Assembly: GCA_017882265.1 (NCBI GenBank)
Contig: JADGPW010000125.1
Coordinates: 1-38,493, forward strand
Direction of reading: 5' to 3'
DNA: 38,493 bases
From: Chitinophagaceae bacterium
GTDB taxonomy: Bacteria > Bacteroidota > Bacteroidia > Chitinophagales > Chitinophagaceae
Position 1 is the first letter of the stretch; each line of letters opens with the position of its first letter. The position numbers and the translations under genes are program-made. Shown one piece after another: positions 7,749-16,708 of this stretch. Under the pieces are notes generated by a model, which was not told the DNA's origin, ran no database searches, and worked only from the letters and a program-made list of their open reading frames with translations.

Positions 7749-7797
7749 GGGAGCTTTGAAACCTTGGCTCGAAGCTCACAGCTTATGACTCCCAGCC
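7749..7797. repeat. 7-bp tandem repeat, rpsS-rplB spacer
   Basis: Seven plus-strand heptamers: GGGAGCT, TTGAAAC, CTTGGCT, CGAAGCT, CACAGCT, TATGACT, CCCAGCC. Most end in GCT or similar. The ends are mutually complementary (GGGAG with CTCCC). The array stops two bases from the rplB stop codon. Confidence 0.72.
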
Positions 7798-7798
7798 T

Positions 7799-8635
7799 TT
7801 ATTTCGCAAGTTTACTCCCGCTATTACGCTGAATGATCAGTTTATCACTGCCTTTACCTCTTGTACGGGTTTTCAAACCTCTGGAATACTGGCCATTCCT
7901 GCTACGGGGCTGACCCCCTGAAGCTTTACCTTCCCCACCACCCATCGGGTGATCCACCGGATTCATGGCCACACCACGGGTTCTGGGTTTGATTCCTCTC
8001 CACCTGTTTCGTCCGGCCTTTCCCATACTTTGCAGGAAATGGTCGCTGTTACTTACAACCCCAACTGTCGCGTAACAGTTGATCAATACTTTTCTCAACT
8101 CACCTGAAGGCATTTTTAATATTGCATATTTGTCTTCCTTATTGGTCAATTGTGCTGATGAACCAGCGCTGCGGGCCAGTTTACCTCCTTGTCCGGGTTG
8201 CATCTCAATATTGTGCACATTGGTACCCAAAGGCATATTTTTCATCTGCAATGCATTGCCTATCTCAGGAGCTACATCGGGACCGCTTTCTACCACAGCG
8301 CCAACCTGCAACCCCTGAGGACCCAGGATATAACGCTTTTCGCCATCAGCAAAATTCACTAACGCGATAAAAGCAGTACGATTTGGATCATATTCGATAG
8401 ACACTACGGTCGCAACACCTGCCTTATTTCGTTTAAAATCAACCACGCGGTATTTTTTCTTATGACCACCGCCCCTGTAGCGCATTGACCTGTGGCCAGA
8501 AGAGTTACGTCCACCGGTTCTTGGCTTCGCTTCCAATAAACTCTTTTCAGGAACATTGGTAGTTACTTCTGCATACGCATTACCAATCCTCCAGCGGGTG
8601 CCGGCTGTAACTGGTTTGAATTTTCTTAGTGCCAT
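7799..8635 (-). CDS. rplB: 50S ribosomal protein L2
   Basis: L2 is needed for subunit joining and peptidyl transfer. The 278-residue form starting MALRKFKPVTAGTRWR is chosen; an in-frame ATG at 8680 would add 15 residues not seen in the family. Conserved motifs include SSGHRSMRYRGGGHKKKYR, GPDVAPEIGNALQMKNMPLG, and the catalytic-core loop VAMNPVDHPMGGGEGKASGG. Length is normal. It follows rplW by a 73-base spacer. Confidence 0.99.
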   Translation of the reverse strand: MALRKFKPVTAGTRWRIGNAYAEVTTNVPEKSLLEAKPRTGGRNSSGHRSMRYRGGGHKKKYRVVDFKRNKAGVATVVSIEYDPNRTAFIALVNFADGEKRYILGPQGLQVGAVVESGPDVAPEIGNALQMKNMPLGTNVHNIEMQPGQGGKLARSAGSSAQLTNKEDKYAILKMPSGELRKVLINCYATVGVVSNSDHFLQSMGKAGRNRWRGIKPRTRGVAMNPVDHPMGGGEGKASGGQPRSRNGQYSRGLKTRTRGKGSDKLIIQRNSGSKLAK

Positions 8636-8708
8636 CTCTTTATTTCTTTTTTGTTCAACATTAGCGGCTGTTGAAGCCATTCTTTTCCCGGTAACTCACC
8701 AGGAAGGT

Positions 8709-9008
8709 TTATATCGAAGAATACAAGTCAATACTTTCGCCCTCCGATATGGTCACAAAAGCTTTTTTGTAACTCGGCTTGCGGCCCGAGATCACACCGG
8801 CTTTTGTAAAGCGGCTTTTATTTTTGCCCGGTACCACTGCGGTGTTAACATTTGTAACGGTTACACCGTAGAAGCCTTCAATCGCTTTTTTAATTTCCAG
8901 TTTATTTGCGTTTTTGGCCACTTTGAAAGCATAACGCCGGAGTTTTTCCTGCTGCGCATTGGCTTTTTCAGTCAAAATGGGTTTTATCAATACTTCAGAA
9001 AGTTTCAT
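8709..9008 (-). CDS. rplW: 50S ribosomal protein L23
   Basis: L23 sits at the exit tunnel and docks the trigger factor and SRP. The 99-residue product starts MKLSEVLIKPILTEKANAQQ, with the family motif PxxTEK, followed by YAFKVAKNANKLEIKKAIE and FYGVTVTNVNTAVVPGK. It lies 17 bases after rplD. Confidence 0.98.
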   Translation of the reverse strand: MKLSEVLIKPILTEKANAQQEKLRRYAFKVAKNANKLEIKKAIEGFYGVTVTNVNTAVVPGKNKSRFTKAGVISGRKPSYKKAFVTISEGESIDLYSSI

Positions 9009-9025
9009 TTTGTAGACTTTTTTTA

Positions 9026-9661
9026 TTAAGCTTCCACTTTTTCTTCTTCATTAAAAATCTTTGCTGCATTTTCTGTTAATATCAATACTTCCGAGTTGAC
9101 AATATCATACGTATTAATATCACTTAGCATAACTCCCAGTACTGATGGAATATTCCGGATCGACAATTCAACATTCACATTATTTTCCGGCATGATAAAC
9201 ATGGCTTTCTTATCTGCCATATTCAGGTTGCCCAGTATATCCATAAATTTTTTTGTCCCCGGTACTTCCATTGTAATATCTTCCACGATGACTATCGCGT
9301 TGTCTTTTGCTTTGTACGACAGCGCGGAGATCTTTGCCAGGTCCTTCACTTTGCGGTTCAGTTTGATATCATACCCATGAGGTTTAGGTCCAAAAATAGT
9401 ACCTCCACCTTTGTATAACGGATTCCGGATATTACCCTTTCTGCTTCCTCCCGTACCTTTCTGGCGGTGTAGTTTGCGACTCGCTCCCTGCACTTCTGCC
9501 CGTGTCTTTACTTTATGAGTACCCTGATGCTGGGCAGCCAGGTATTGTTTTACTGCCAGGTAGATAACATGGTTGTTGGGTTCGGCACCAAAGATCTCTT
9601 CGGGCAGATCCACCGTCCGTCCAGTTTTCTTTCCGGTTGTATTTAAAACGTCGATTTGCAT
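9026..9661 (-). CDS. rplD: 50S ribosomal protein L4
   Basis: L4 is a tunnel protein with an extended loop reaching the constriction. The 211-residue product contains that loop (KTRAEVQGASRKLHRQKGTG, GGGTIFGPKPHGYDIKLNRK) and the C-terminal globular domain. In E. coli L4 represses the S10 operon through its leader; the leader seen here before rpsJ looks too short for that mechanism. Length is normal. Confidence 0.98.
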   Translation of the reverse strand: MQIDVLNTTGKKTGRTVDLPEEIFGAEPNNHVIYLAVKQYLAAQHQGTHKVKTRAEVQGASRKLHRQKGTGGSRKGNIRNPLYKGGGTIFGPKPHGYDIKLNRKVKDLAKISALSYKAKDNAIVIVEDITMEVPGTKKFMDILGNLNMADKKAMFIMPENNVNVELSIRNIPSVLGVMLSDINTYDIVNSEVLILTENAAKIFNEEEKVEA

Positions 9662-9715
9662 TTTTTTTATTTTTTTCGCAGAGACAAGGCATGCCAGGTC
9701 TCTATAACCATTCGA

Positions 9716-10333
9716 TTATTTCTGAATTAAGACAATTGAACCATTATGGCCTGGAACAGAACCGCTGACCAGGATATAATTTTTATCTGCAAATATTTTC
9801 AGCACGGTCAGCCCTTTCAATTTAACCCTGTCACTACCCATTCGACCGCCCATTCTCATTCCTTTCATTACACGACTGGCATCTGATGAATTACCGATTG
9901 AACCTGGTGCACGACTGCGGTCATGCTGGCCGTGAGATTGACCACCAACACCATGGAATCCATGACGTTTTACAACTCCCTGGAAACCTTTTCCTTTTGT
10001 GGTGCCAACTACTTCAACATTATCACCTTCATCAAAAATGTCAACTGTAATTGTTTCACCAATATTTTTTTCGAGAGAAAAATCCCTGAATTCCTTTGTA
10101 AATTTTTTGGGAGAGGTCTGAGCTTTAGCGAAGTGGTTGGTCTCAGATTTAGTGGAGTGTTTTTCTTTTTTATCGCCGAAAGAAAGCGAAAGAGCGTTGT
10201 ACCCGTCAGATTCGGTGGTCTTTACCTGGGTAACCACACAGGGTCCCGCTTCAATGATCGTACAGGCGGTCTGTTTGCCCGAGGGATCAAAGATGCTTGT
10301 CATCCCGACTTTTTTCCCAATAATACCTTTCAT
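9716..10333 (-). CDS. rplC: 50S ribosomal protein L3
   Basis: L3 helps initiate large-subunit assembly and its loop approaches the peptidyl transferase centre. The 205-residue form starting [15 protein letters not shown] is the family norm; an upstream in-frame GTG would add 19 unrelated residues. The tip loop [14 protein letters not shown] and [20 protein letters not shown] are present. The gene is separated from rpsJ by 328 bases, a long gap for this operon. Confidence 0.98.
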   Translation of the reverse strand: MKGIIGKKVGMTSIFDPSGKQTACTIIEAGPCVVTQVKTTESDGYNALSLSFGDKKEKHSTKSETNHFAKAQTSPKKFTKEFRDFSLEKNIGETITVDIFDEGDNVEVVGTTKGKGFQGVVKRHGFHGVGGQSHGQHDRSRAPGSIGNSSDASRVMKGMRMGGRMGSDRVKLKGLTVLKIFADKNYILVSGSVPGHNGSIVLIQK

Positions 10334-10431
10334 GGTTCTTCGATTTATGCCTGCAGGATTATTGGGACATGCATTTGGTTCGTGTAACACGAATCAAGGC
10401 TTCAATCCCCGTTTGCCACCGACCTTTTCCT

Positions 10432-10557
10432 TTATGGGGAAGTACCGGCAGTAAACAAACCCTGAATGGCTTGTTTTATATGAAGCTCCTCTAAATCTTC
10501 CGCCGGTTGGCGAAGAGACTTCTGAAGCTTTTTTAATTTCCAGAGCTCTTTTTTCAT
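10432..10557 (-). CDS. Candidate 41-residue ORF between rpsJ and rplC
   Basis: In the 328-base rpsJ-rplC spacer the minus strand holds ATG at 10557 followed by 41 codons (beginning MKKELWKLKKLQKSLRQPAE) and TAA. The product would be charged and mostly helical. An earlier in-frame ATG at 10576 would add six residues. The LRQPAEDLEE part is encoded by a CCGCC/GGCGG palindrome, so the frame may be a chance product of the repeat. Nothing else is recognisable in this spacer. I know of no family match; coding status is doubtful. Confidence 0.2.
   Translation of the reverse strand: MKKELWKLKKLQKSLRQPAEDLEELHIKQAIQGLFTAGTSP
10496..10516. repeat. GC-rich palindrome in rpsJ-rplC spacer
   Basis: TCTTCCGCC and GGCGAAGA form arms around GGTT with one bulged base. 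The core matches the palindrome at 2022-2043 read on the other strand. Confidence 0.6.
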
Positions 10558-10661
10558 ACAGCTTTTAAAGCGCATGATTGAGAGGTAGACTGTTTGAATT
10601 TGTAAGAACTTTTATGCTTTAGGGCTCAAACTCCTTCCATTCGGGAAGGCGGCGATGGGCC

Positions 10662-10967
10662 TTATGCCTTGATCTCAACCTCCACCCCACTGGGCAGATC
10701 CAGTTTACTCAGTGCATCTACCGTACGGCTAGAAGAAGTGTAAATATCCAGTAACCGCTTATGGGTAGCCAACTGGAATTGTTCACGACTCTTTTTGTTT
10801 ACGTGTGGTGAACGCAACACAGTGAATATTTTACGACGGGTAGGCAGGGGAATAGGTCCTGTCACCACTGCACCGGTGCTTCGAACCGTTTTTACGATTT
10901 TTTCGGCTGATTTATCAACCAGGTTATGATCGTAGGACTGTAATTTGATCCTGATACGCTGAGACAT
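10662..10967 (-). CDS. rpsJ: 30S ribosomal protein S10
   Basis: S10 is a small-subunit head protein, also the NusE antitermination factor in other bacteria. The 101-residue form starting [20 protein letters not shown] is the family norm; the longer in-frame start at 11078 lies upstream of the promoter. Conserved [20 protein letters not shown] and the ending [13 protein letters not shown] are present. It is the first gene of the r-protein operon, about 25-30 bases from the predicted transcription start. Confidence 0.98.
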   Translation of the reverse strand: MSQRIRIKLQSYDHNLVDKSAEKIVKTVRSTGAVVTGPIPLPTRRKIFTVLRSPHVNKKSREQFQLATHKRLLDIYTSSSRTVDALSKLDLPSGVEVEIKA

Positions 10968-10997
10968 GTGTGAATACCCAATTTTCTTTTGGGAGTG

Positions 10998-11029
10998 CAA
11001 AGGTAGGGTTGGGAGCCATAACCTCCAAA
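10998..11029 (-). promoter_or_regulatory. Bacteroidota-type promoter for the S10 operon
   Basis: On the minus strand TTTG (11029-11026) is followed after 20 bases by TACCTTTG (11005-10998), matching the Bacteroidota -33 and -7 elements exactly. Transcription would start near 10992, leaving a leader of about 25 bases before rpsJ. Confidence 0.8.
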
Positions 11030-11084
11030 TACTTGGAAAAGAATTTTTTAGGTTGTGAACAACCTGGTAGTCAGCCATGCAAAG

Positions 11085-13265
11085 CTACTCTATAGGCTTG
11101 AGTTTCAGACTTAATGCTGCAAATCCTCCCAACTCAAGATGCTCTACCAGGAAATGATATGTACCACCAAGGCTGATGCGTATCCGTTTATGGGGAGATT
11201 CATTAAAATCATATCTTGAGGGATCCCATTCATCGATCACCAGTTTTTGGTCAATATAGACCCGGACAGCATCATCCCACGTAACAGAAAGCTCATAATC
11301 GCCTTCAGGTATAACAACTTCAGCATTAGCCACTGTAATAAACTGGGTGTGTTGGTAATCAGCTTTGATGCCGCCCCACCAGGCATAGTCTAGCTTATTA
11401 ATATTTTCTGTTTTGAATGGGACTCTTTTCCCGGATCGCGGGAAAAGTACTCCGGTTTGGATAGGATTATATTTTGCGGTATCCAATGGATAAAAAAGCA
11501 CTTCCCAGTCAATTGGCTGGAAGAACTTTTTAAACGAAAATTGATAAGGCTTGCCTGCCGCAATGGCTTCGCCAAATGGAGTTATAATGGGGGAGCCAGT
11601 ATATTCCAGCTCAATTAAAATATCTGTACGGCTCCCCCTGATTTTTTGCGCAACGATTGATGAGGGGAATTCTCCGCTCATGGCTGAAATATTCTCAACA
11701 CCCCTGGAACTTTTGATCTTCCATTTTCCTTTAGGTCCCAGTAAGTCAAATTTCATCAGATTGCTTGTATCTGTTGGGTTGTTATTCCAGATGATAGGAG
11801 AGCGAAAATCATAGGGGCCCCATTCAGTGATAATAATATTTTTTCTTCCATCGTAACTCTTAGTATCCTTAAAAGGGTCTCTATGTTTTATTTTATCGAT
11901 GGATAGCTTGGCTGTGTCATCCACAATTATATTAAATGATTTTACATTGCACCCGGTGTCAAGATTTGTAACTGTTGAGTCCATCTTAAAAATGGGTCCG
12001 CTTTCCTGAACCATATCGCAAAGCTTAATACTGTCGGTTAACTCCATATTATAAACAAGGGAACAGTTGTCAATATGATTGTAAGCAATTAAATAATCCC
12101 TGCTTCTTGTATCACGATTTTTCACATAACCCCAATCAACCTCTTGCTCTTTCTTTCCCCATAATTTTAAGACGAGACCATTCCTGGAAAATCGATTATA
12201 GATTATCTTGTTTTTCTGTCCATGTTCAATGGCTATCGCAGTTTTGTTTTTCCAAAACCAATTATTACAGATCGTTGATTCATAGCTATATCCTCCCCAA
12301 ATGCCATAGTCACACTCCATTATTTTATTTTGGGTTATGTGATTCCTGCTGAAAGTTGCTTCAATGCCATTGTTTGAAGCATAAGAAAAATCATTGTCAC
12401 TGATTATATTATCATTACATCCGCCTTCCCCGGAATCCATGGTGGTTTGGCCTGCCCAGAGAAAAAGGCCATCGCCGCCATGAGTAACATTGTTTTTATA
12501 AAACAAGTTCTCATTACTTTGCTCATAGACCAGAATCCCTGCACTATCCTGTCCGCGGTTGTAAACCCCATCACTATAGCCCCTGATATTAAAATTGATC
12601 TTATTATACATGACCTTGTTCCTGTTGCACCGATACATACCTAATCCAATACCCGAATTGAAAGAGAAATCATTGTTATAGATCAACCCATCATTGCATT
12701 CCATCATCATCAGGGCGTTCTGACCCCCTGTTACTTTGCAATTCCTAATCACTGCAAATTGGCAATTCCGCAGGTACATGGCGGCGCCGTAACGGAGCCA
12801 TTCGTCTTTTTCATTGTGATGATAACTCATCCAGTCAGCTACATCTTCTTTTTCGGAGGTGCTATTCAAATGCTGACGATAATTATAACTAAGATCGCAA
12901 TTATCTAAAGTCAGTTTCGCCACATTCTTTGCCAGCAGGGCTATCTTATACCCGTTTGCCCTCAGATTTTTGATGGTAATATTTTTACTGTTTTGAATAA
13001 GAATGGCTACTCCAAAAAAAACGTCAGGATTGCTGATGGTATTACTTCCTTTCAATTCTGCCTGGTTGAAATCAATGGTAATATTATTTCCTTCAATAAT
13101 GATCAAAGGTTGATCCTGGTTTTTGTTTGCATCGATCCTGTATACCCCTCTTTTGATCGTCATCGTTTTGCCGATCGTCATGCCATTTACCATTACCTTT
13201 TGCTGTGCCCAGGCCGTGAAGAAAGAAGAAAGAATGAATAGAACAAACCCTATTCTTTTTATCAT
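11085..13265 (-). CDS. Secreted right-handed beta-helix protein with PA14-like C-terminus
   Basis: The 726-residue product starts with a signal peptide (MIKRIGFVLFILSSFFTAWA). From about residue 70 to 390 it has repeated short strands rich in Asn, such as NITIKNLRANGYKIALLAKN and NALMMMECNDGLIYNNDFSF, typical of NosD/pectate-lyase-like parallel beta-helices that bind or cut polysaccharides. The last ~90 residues (YELSVTWDDAVRVYIDQKLV, then HFLVEHLELGGFAAL) resemble PA14 carbohydrate-binding modules. The substrate cannot be told. The start ATG at 13265 is preferred to an adjacent TTG. The gene is divergent from the next one and lies between rpsJ and fusA, breaking the usual gene order. Confidence 0.85.
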   Translation of the reverse strand: MIKRIGFVLFILSSFFTAWAQQKVMVNGMTIGKTMTIKRGVYRIDANKNQDQPLIIIEGNNITIDFNQAELKGSNTISNPDVFFGVAILIQNSKNITIKNLRANGYKIALLAKNVAKLTLDNCDLSYNYRQHLNSTSEKEDVADWMSYHHNEKDEWLRYGAAMYLRNCQFAVIRNCKVTGGQNALMMMECNDGLIYNNDFSFNSGIGLGMYRCNRNKVMYNKINFNIRGYSDGVYNRGQDSAGILVYEQSNENLFYKNNVTHGGDGLFLWAGQTTMDSGEGGCNDNIISDNDFSYASNNGIEATFSRNHITQNKIMECDYGIWGGYSYESTICNNWFWKNKTAIAIEHGQKNKIIYNRFSRNGLVLKLWGKKEQEVDWGYVKNRDTRSRDYLIAYNHIDNCSLVYNMELTDSIKLCDMVQESGPIFKMDSTVTNLDTGCNVKSFNIIVDDTAKLSIDKIKHRDPFKDTKSYDGRKNIIITEWGPYDFRSPIIWNNNPTDTSNLMKFDLLGPKGKWKIKSSRGVENISAMSGEFPSSIVAQKIRGSRTDILIELEYTGSPIITPFGEAIAAGKPYQFSFKKFFQPIDWEVLFYPLDTAKYNPIQTGVLFPRSGKRVPFKTENINKLDYAWWGGIKADYQHTQFITVANAEVVIPEGDYELSVTWDDAVRVYIDQKLVIDEWDPSRYDFNESPHKRIRISLGGTYHFLVEHLELGGFAALSLKLKPIE

Positions 13266-13300
13266 CAATTTGAATTTACTTGCAACAATTTACATCAATA

Positions 13301-14191
13301 ATGGAAGAAAGACCACGGATAGGATCTAAAACAGGTAAATGGCTTACACTGCTGCTCAAAATAGCGGTGACGGGTGTTTGTTTATGGTATGTATCGGGTA
13401 AAATTGATATTGCAAAAGCCGGGGCCGCTCTCCGCAGCGCCAATGGGTTCTATCTTTTCATGGCTTTGATCGCATTTGTTTTTTCTAAATTATTGTCAGC
13501 TTTTCGCCTCAATATTTATTTCCGGAATATCGATATTCTTTTACCGGAACGGGCCAACATCCAATTATACTGGCTGGGTATGTTTTATAATTTGTTTCTC
13601 CCGGGTTCCATTAGCGGAGACGCCTATAAGGTGATCCTGCTGACAAAAAAATATAATGTCCATTATAAAAAAACAACAGCCGCCGTTTTATTGGACCGCT
13701 TTAGCGGTTTGCTGGCATTAGGCCTGATCATGGCCATTTATAGTATTGTAGTATTCACTTATACCTTATATATCATAGCCGTGATTGCCGGAGCTGTAAT
13801 GGCCGTCCTGCTCCTCTATTTTGTTGTCAAATTCTGGCTGAAAGATTTTCTGTCCGGTTTTCTCCCTACCCTGTTATTGGGAATCATCGTGCAGTTTTGC
13901 CAGGTTATTTGTGCTTATTTAATAATGACCTCTCTTCACATCCCTGTCGGGCAACCCGGGTACATTTTCCTGTTTCTTTTGTCTTCCATGGTTGCCGTAT
14001 TGCCATTAACGATCGGAGGGTTAGGTGCCAGGGAACTCGTTTTCCTGGAAGGTTCAAAATATTTCGGGCTGGCGCAGGAACAGGCGGTGGTGATCAGTTT
14101 TCTTTTTTACCTCATTACTTTGTTGACATCTGCGGGCGGATTGTATTATGTATTCTACGACCCGCTGAAAATTGAAAGGACCCATTTCTGA
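13301..14191 (+). CDS. Flippase-like integral membrane protein (LPG synthase TM / UPF0104 family)
   Basis: The 296-residue product has about seven or eight hydrophobic segments and the family pattern LFLPGSISGDAYKVILLTKK, then AAVLLDRFSGLLALG. This matches the membrane domain of lysylphosphatidylglycerol synthases, a group that includes lipid flippases and many stand-alone members of unknown substrate. The soluble aminoacyl-transferase domain of MprF is absent, so lipid lysinylation is unlikely. ATG at 13301 is used because the longer frame starts with TTG at 13280. A hairpin (GAAAGGAC with GTCCTTTC, 14174-14199) overlaps the stop and may end transcription. Confidence 0.85.
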   Translation: MEERPRIGSKTGKWLTLLLKIAVTGVCLWYVSGKIDIAKAGAALRSANGFYLFMALIAFVFSKLLSAFRLNIYFRNIDILLPERANIQLYWLGMFYNLFLPGSISGDAYKVILLTKKYNVHYKKTTAAVLLDRFSGLLALGLIMAIYSIVVFTYTLYIIAVIAGAVMAVLLLYFVVKFWLKDFLSGFLPTLLLGIIVQFCQVICAYLIMTSLHIPVGQPGYIFLFLLSSMVAVLPLTIGGLGARELVFLEGSKYFGLAQEQAVVISFLFYLITLLTSAGGLYYVFYDPLKIERTHF

Positions 14192-14345
14192 GTCCTTTCC
14201 AGAACATTGTTTTTCATAAATCCCCAATGAACATAAAAGAAATTGGCATCCTAAAAACGGAGTGCATACGTATGATTCTCATCAAAAAAAATGCCACGCC
14301 GTATTTCCTTATCATTCTTTTTTTGTATTTGAATAAACTATCAAT

Positions 14346-14378
14346 AAAAAGATCCTGCCCATTTAACCGGACAGGATC
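14346..14378 (-). terminator. Rho-independent terminator of fusA
   Basis: On the minus strand GATCCTGTCC pairs with GGGCAGGATC around an eight-base AT-rich loop, followed by TTTTTATTG. The stem is 10 bp with one G-U pair. It lies downstream of the fusA tail duplication, so the duplicated copy is still inside the transcript. Confidence 0.85.
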
Positions 14379-14403
14379 ATATATTACTTTCAGTCATTAT
14401 TAA

Positions 14404-14454
14404 TTAAGCATTCACTTTGCCTCTCACCTTCGCGATTACTTCTTCAGCAGCCTC
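14404..14454 (-). pseudogene. Duplicated fusA 3'-end fragment
   Basis: The minus strand encodes [16 protein letters not shown] and a TAA stop, nearly identical to the real EF-G ending [16 protein letters not shown]. About 34 of 37 bases match over the core (GCTGAAGAAGT onward). The copy is 99 bases, exactly 33 codons, from the genuine end, in the same reading frame. TGA and TAG after fusA stop reading before it. A degenerate palindrome (about 14463-14486) lies between the copies. The rest of the 311-base gap holds only the fusA terminator. Confidence 0.85.
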
Positions 14455-14462
14455 ACCCTTCC

Positions 14463-14486
14463 GTCCCTCTCCTTCAGAGAAGGAAA
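14463..14486. repeat. Degenerate palindromic element between fusA tail copies
   Basis: The plus strand reads CCCTCTCCTTCAGAGAAGG, a decayed member of the CCCTCTCC/GGAGAGGG palindrome class also found inside aroA. It is open in the fusA frame. Confidence 0.5.
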
Positions 14487-14502
14487 CTAAATTCTCATTC
14501 TA

Positions 14503-16647
14503 TCAGACGCTCACTTTCCCTTTCACCTTCGCGATCACTTCTTCAGCAATTCCGGTTGGAGCAGGGGCATAATGTGAAAATTCCATAGTAGATGATGCAC
14601 GCCCGGAAGACAAACTGCGCAACTGCGTTACATAACCAAACATTTCACTTAGCGGCACTTTGGCCTTGATTACCTGGGCGCCGGCACGGCTATCCATCCC
14701 TTCCATCATACCCCGTCGACGATTCAGGTCACCGGTCACGTCTCCCATATACTGGTCAGGTGTCACCACTTCAATTTTCATGATCGGCTCCAGTAATACC
14801 GGTTTGGCTTTCCTGGCAGCTTCACGAAAACCGGCTTTGGCGCATAATTCAAACGACATGGAATCAGAGTCAACAGCATGGAAACCCCCATCAAAAACAC
14901 GGATCTTCATGTTCGCAACCGGATAGCTGGCCAGCACTCCTGTCGTCATGGATTGCTCAAAAGCTTTTTGAATGGCGGGAACAAATTCCCTGGGAATAGA
15001 TCCTCCAAAAAGATCATTTACAAATTGATAATGTTTATCCGGGTTTTCTGCCTGCCACTCCGGGTCAACTGGACCCAGTGTGAATACAATATCCGCGTAT
15101 TTACCCCGACCCCCGGTTTGTTTCTTTAATGTCTCCCGGTGTTCAACCGTTGCATTAAATGCTTCTTTATAAGCAACCTGTGGTGCCCCCTGGTTTACTT
15201 CTACTTTAAACTCTCTCTTCATCCGATCCACAATGATCTCGAGGTGCAATTCTCCCATGCCTGATAGGATCGTCTGACCGGTTTCTTCATCTGTTCGTAC
15301 CCGAAGTGTGGGATCCTCCTCTACCAGTTTGGCAATGGCCATGCCCATTTTATCTACATCTACCTGTGTCTTTGGTTCAATGGCCACCGAGATAACAGGT
15401 TCCGGAATAAACATGTTTTCCAGTGTTATCGGGTGATCTTCATGACAGAGTGTATCACCTGTTTTTATCTCTTTAAACCCTACCGCCGCACCAATATCAC
15501 CTGCTTCAATAAAATCGATCGGGTTTTGCTTATTGGCAAACATCTTCATGATGCGGCTGATACGCTCTTTTTTACCACTTCTTACATTCAGCACATAAGA
15601 TCCTGCATTCAGGTGACCTGAGTACACCCGGAAGAAGGCCAGGCGACCTACAAAAGGATCGGTCATGATCTTAAAGGCCAGTGCCGCAAATGGTTCTTTC
15701 GCATCGGGTTTACGAATCTCTGTTTCACCCGTATCAGGGTTAATGCCTTCTACCGGTGCGATATCAACCGGGCTGGGCAGGTAACGACACACCGCATCCA
15801 GCGCCGTTTGCACCCCTTTATTTTTAAATGAAGAGCCACATAACATAGGTACGATGCTCAGGTCCACCGTAGCTTTCCGAATGGCTTCATGCATTTCATC
15901 TTCGGTGATCGTATCAGGATTATCAAAGAATTTCTCCATCAGCTTATCATCATATTCAGCAACCGCTTCTACCAGGCTGGCCCTCCATTCTTTGGCTTCT
16001 TCCAGCATATCAGCCGGAACCTCAATTTCATCAAAGGTCATCCCTTCTGTCTCCATATGCCAGATAACCCCTTTCATTTTAATAAGATCCACAACACCTA
16101 TAAAATCATCTTCAGCTCCTATCGGCAACTGCAGGGGAACTGCTTTGGAACCCAGCATTTCCTTCACTTGCTTTACCACATTCAAAAAGTCAGCGCCGGC
16201 CCTGTCCATTTTATTTACAAACCCTATACGGGGCACATTATACCGGTTCGCCTGTCTCCATACCGTTTCCGACTGAGGCTCTACTCCGTCCACCGCAGAG
16301 AACAAGGCAATCAAACCATCCAATACTCTCATGGATCGTTCTACTTCTACAGTAAAATCTACGTGACCGGGAGTATCAATGATATTGAAATAGTAATTTT
16401 TGGTATTTGCATCAGCAACCCCTTTTTTAGTAGGAAATTTCCATTCGCAGCTTACTGCCGCTGAAGTGATCGTAATTCCCCTTTCCTTTTCCTGTTCCAT
16501 CCAGTCAGTCGTAGCAGCGCCATCATGCACTTCACCGATCTTATGTATCATACCGGTGTACCGGAGGATACGCTCCGTTGTGGTGGTTTTACCCGCATCG
16601 ATATGAGCGGCTATACCAAAGTTTCTTTGAAATTTTAAATCTGCCAT
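14503..16647 (-). CDS. fusA: Elongation factor G
   Basis: EF-G is the GTPase that drives translocation on the ribosome. The 714-residue product has all G-domain motifs: [16 protein letters not shown] (P-loop), the RGITITSAA switch I, DTPGHVDF (switch II), NKMDRAGA and the SSFKNKGVQ region. Domains II to V follow to the C-terminus, ending [19 protein letters not shown]. Length is normal. It has its own promoter and terminator. Bacteroidota usually have rpsL-rpsG-fusA-rpsJ together, but here neither rpsL/rpsG nor rpsJ adjoins. A second copy of the last codons lies downstream. Confidence 0.99.
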   Translation of the reverse strand: MADLKFQRNFGIAAHIDAGKTTTTERILRYTGMIHKIGEVHDGAATTDWMEQEKERGITITSAAVSCEWKFPTKKGVADANTKNYYFNIIDTPGHVDFTVEVERSMRVLDGLIALFSAVDGVEPQSETVWRQANRYNVPRIGFVNKMDRAGADFLNVVKQVKEMLGSKAVPLQLPIGAEDDFIGVVDLIKMKGVIWHMETEGMTFDEIEVPADMLEEAKEWRASLVEAVAEYDDKLMEKFFDNPDTITEDEMHEAIRKATVDLSIVPMLCGSSFKNKGVQTALDAVCRYLPSPVDIAPVEGINPDTGETEIRKPDAKEPFAALAFKIMTDPFVGRLAFFRVYSGHLNAGSYVLNVRSGKKERISRIMKMFANKQNPIDFIEAGDIGAAVGFKEIKTGDTLCHEDHPITLENMFIPEPVISVAIEPKTQVDVDKMGMAIAKLVEEDPTLRVRTDEETGQTILSGMGELHLEIIVDRMKREFKVEVNQGAPQVAYKEAFNATVEHRETLKKQTGGRGKYADIVFTLGPVDPEWQAENPDKHYQFVNDLFGGSIPREFVPAIQKAFEQSMTTGVLASYPVANMKIRVFDGGFHAVDSDSMSFELCAKAGFREAARKAKPVLLEPIMKIEVVTPDQYMGDVTGDLNRRRGMMEGMDSRAGAQVIKAKVPLSEMFGYVTQLRSLSSGRASSTMEFSHYAPAPTGIAEEVIAKVKGKVSV

Positions 16648-16708
16648 GACCTGCTTATTTTCAGTTATTTAGTTAGCGATAATAAAAAACCTTCCGGTTT
16701 TGGAGGCG

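Noticed and set aside
9923-10387. A 154-codon plus-strand frame over rplC
   Set aside because: Antisense shadow of L3, with no motif or promoter.
11085-14191. Mobile element bringing in the beta-helix/flippase pair
   Set aside because: No transposase, integrase, terminal inverted repeats or target duplications were found at the borders.
15889-16464. A 191-codon open frame opposite fusA
   Set aside because: It lies wholly antisense to the EF-G gene, whose protein is intact and conserved; long antisense frames are common opposite such genes, and the translation resembles no family.
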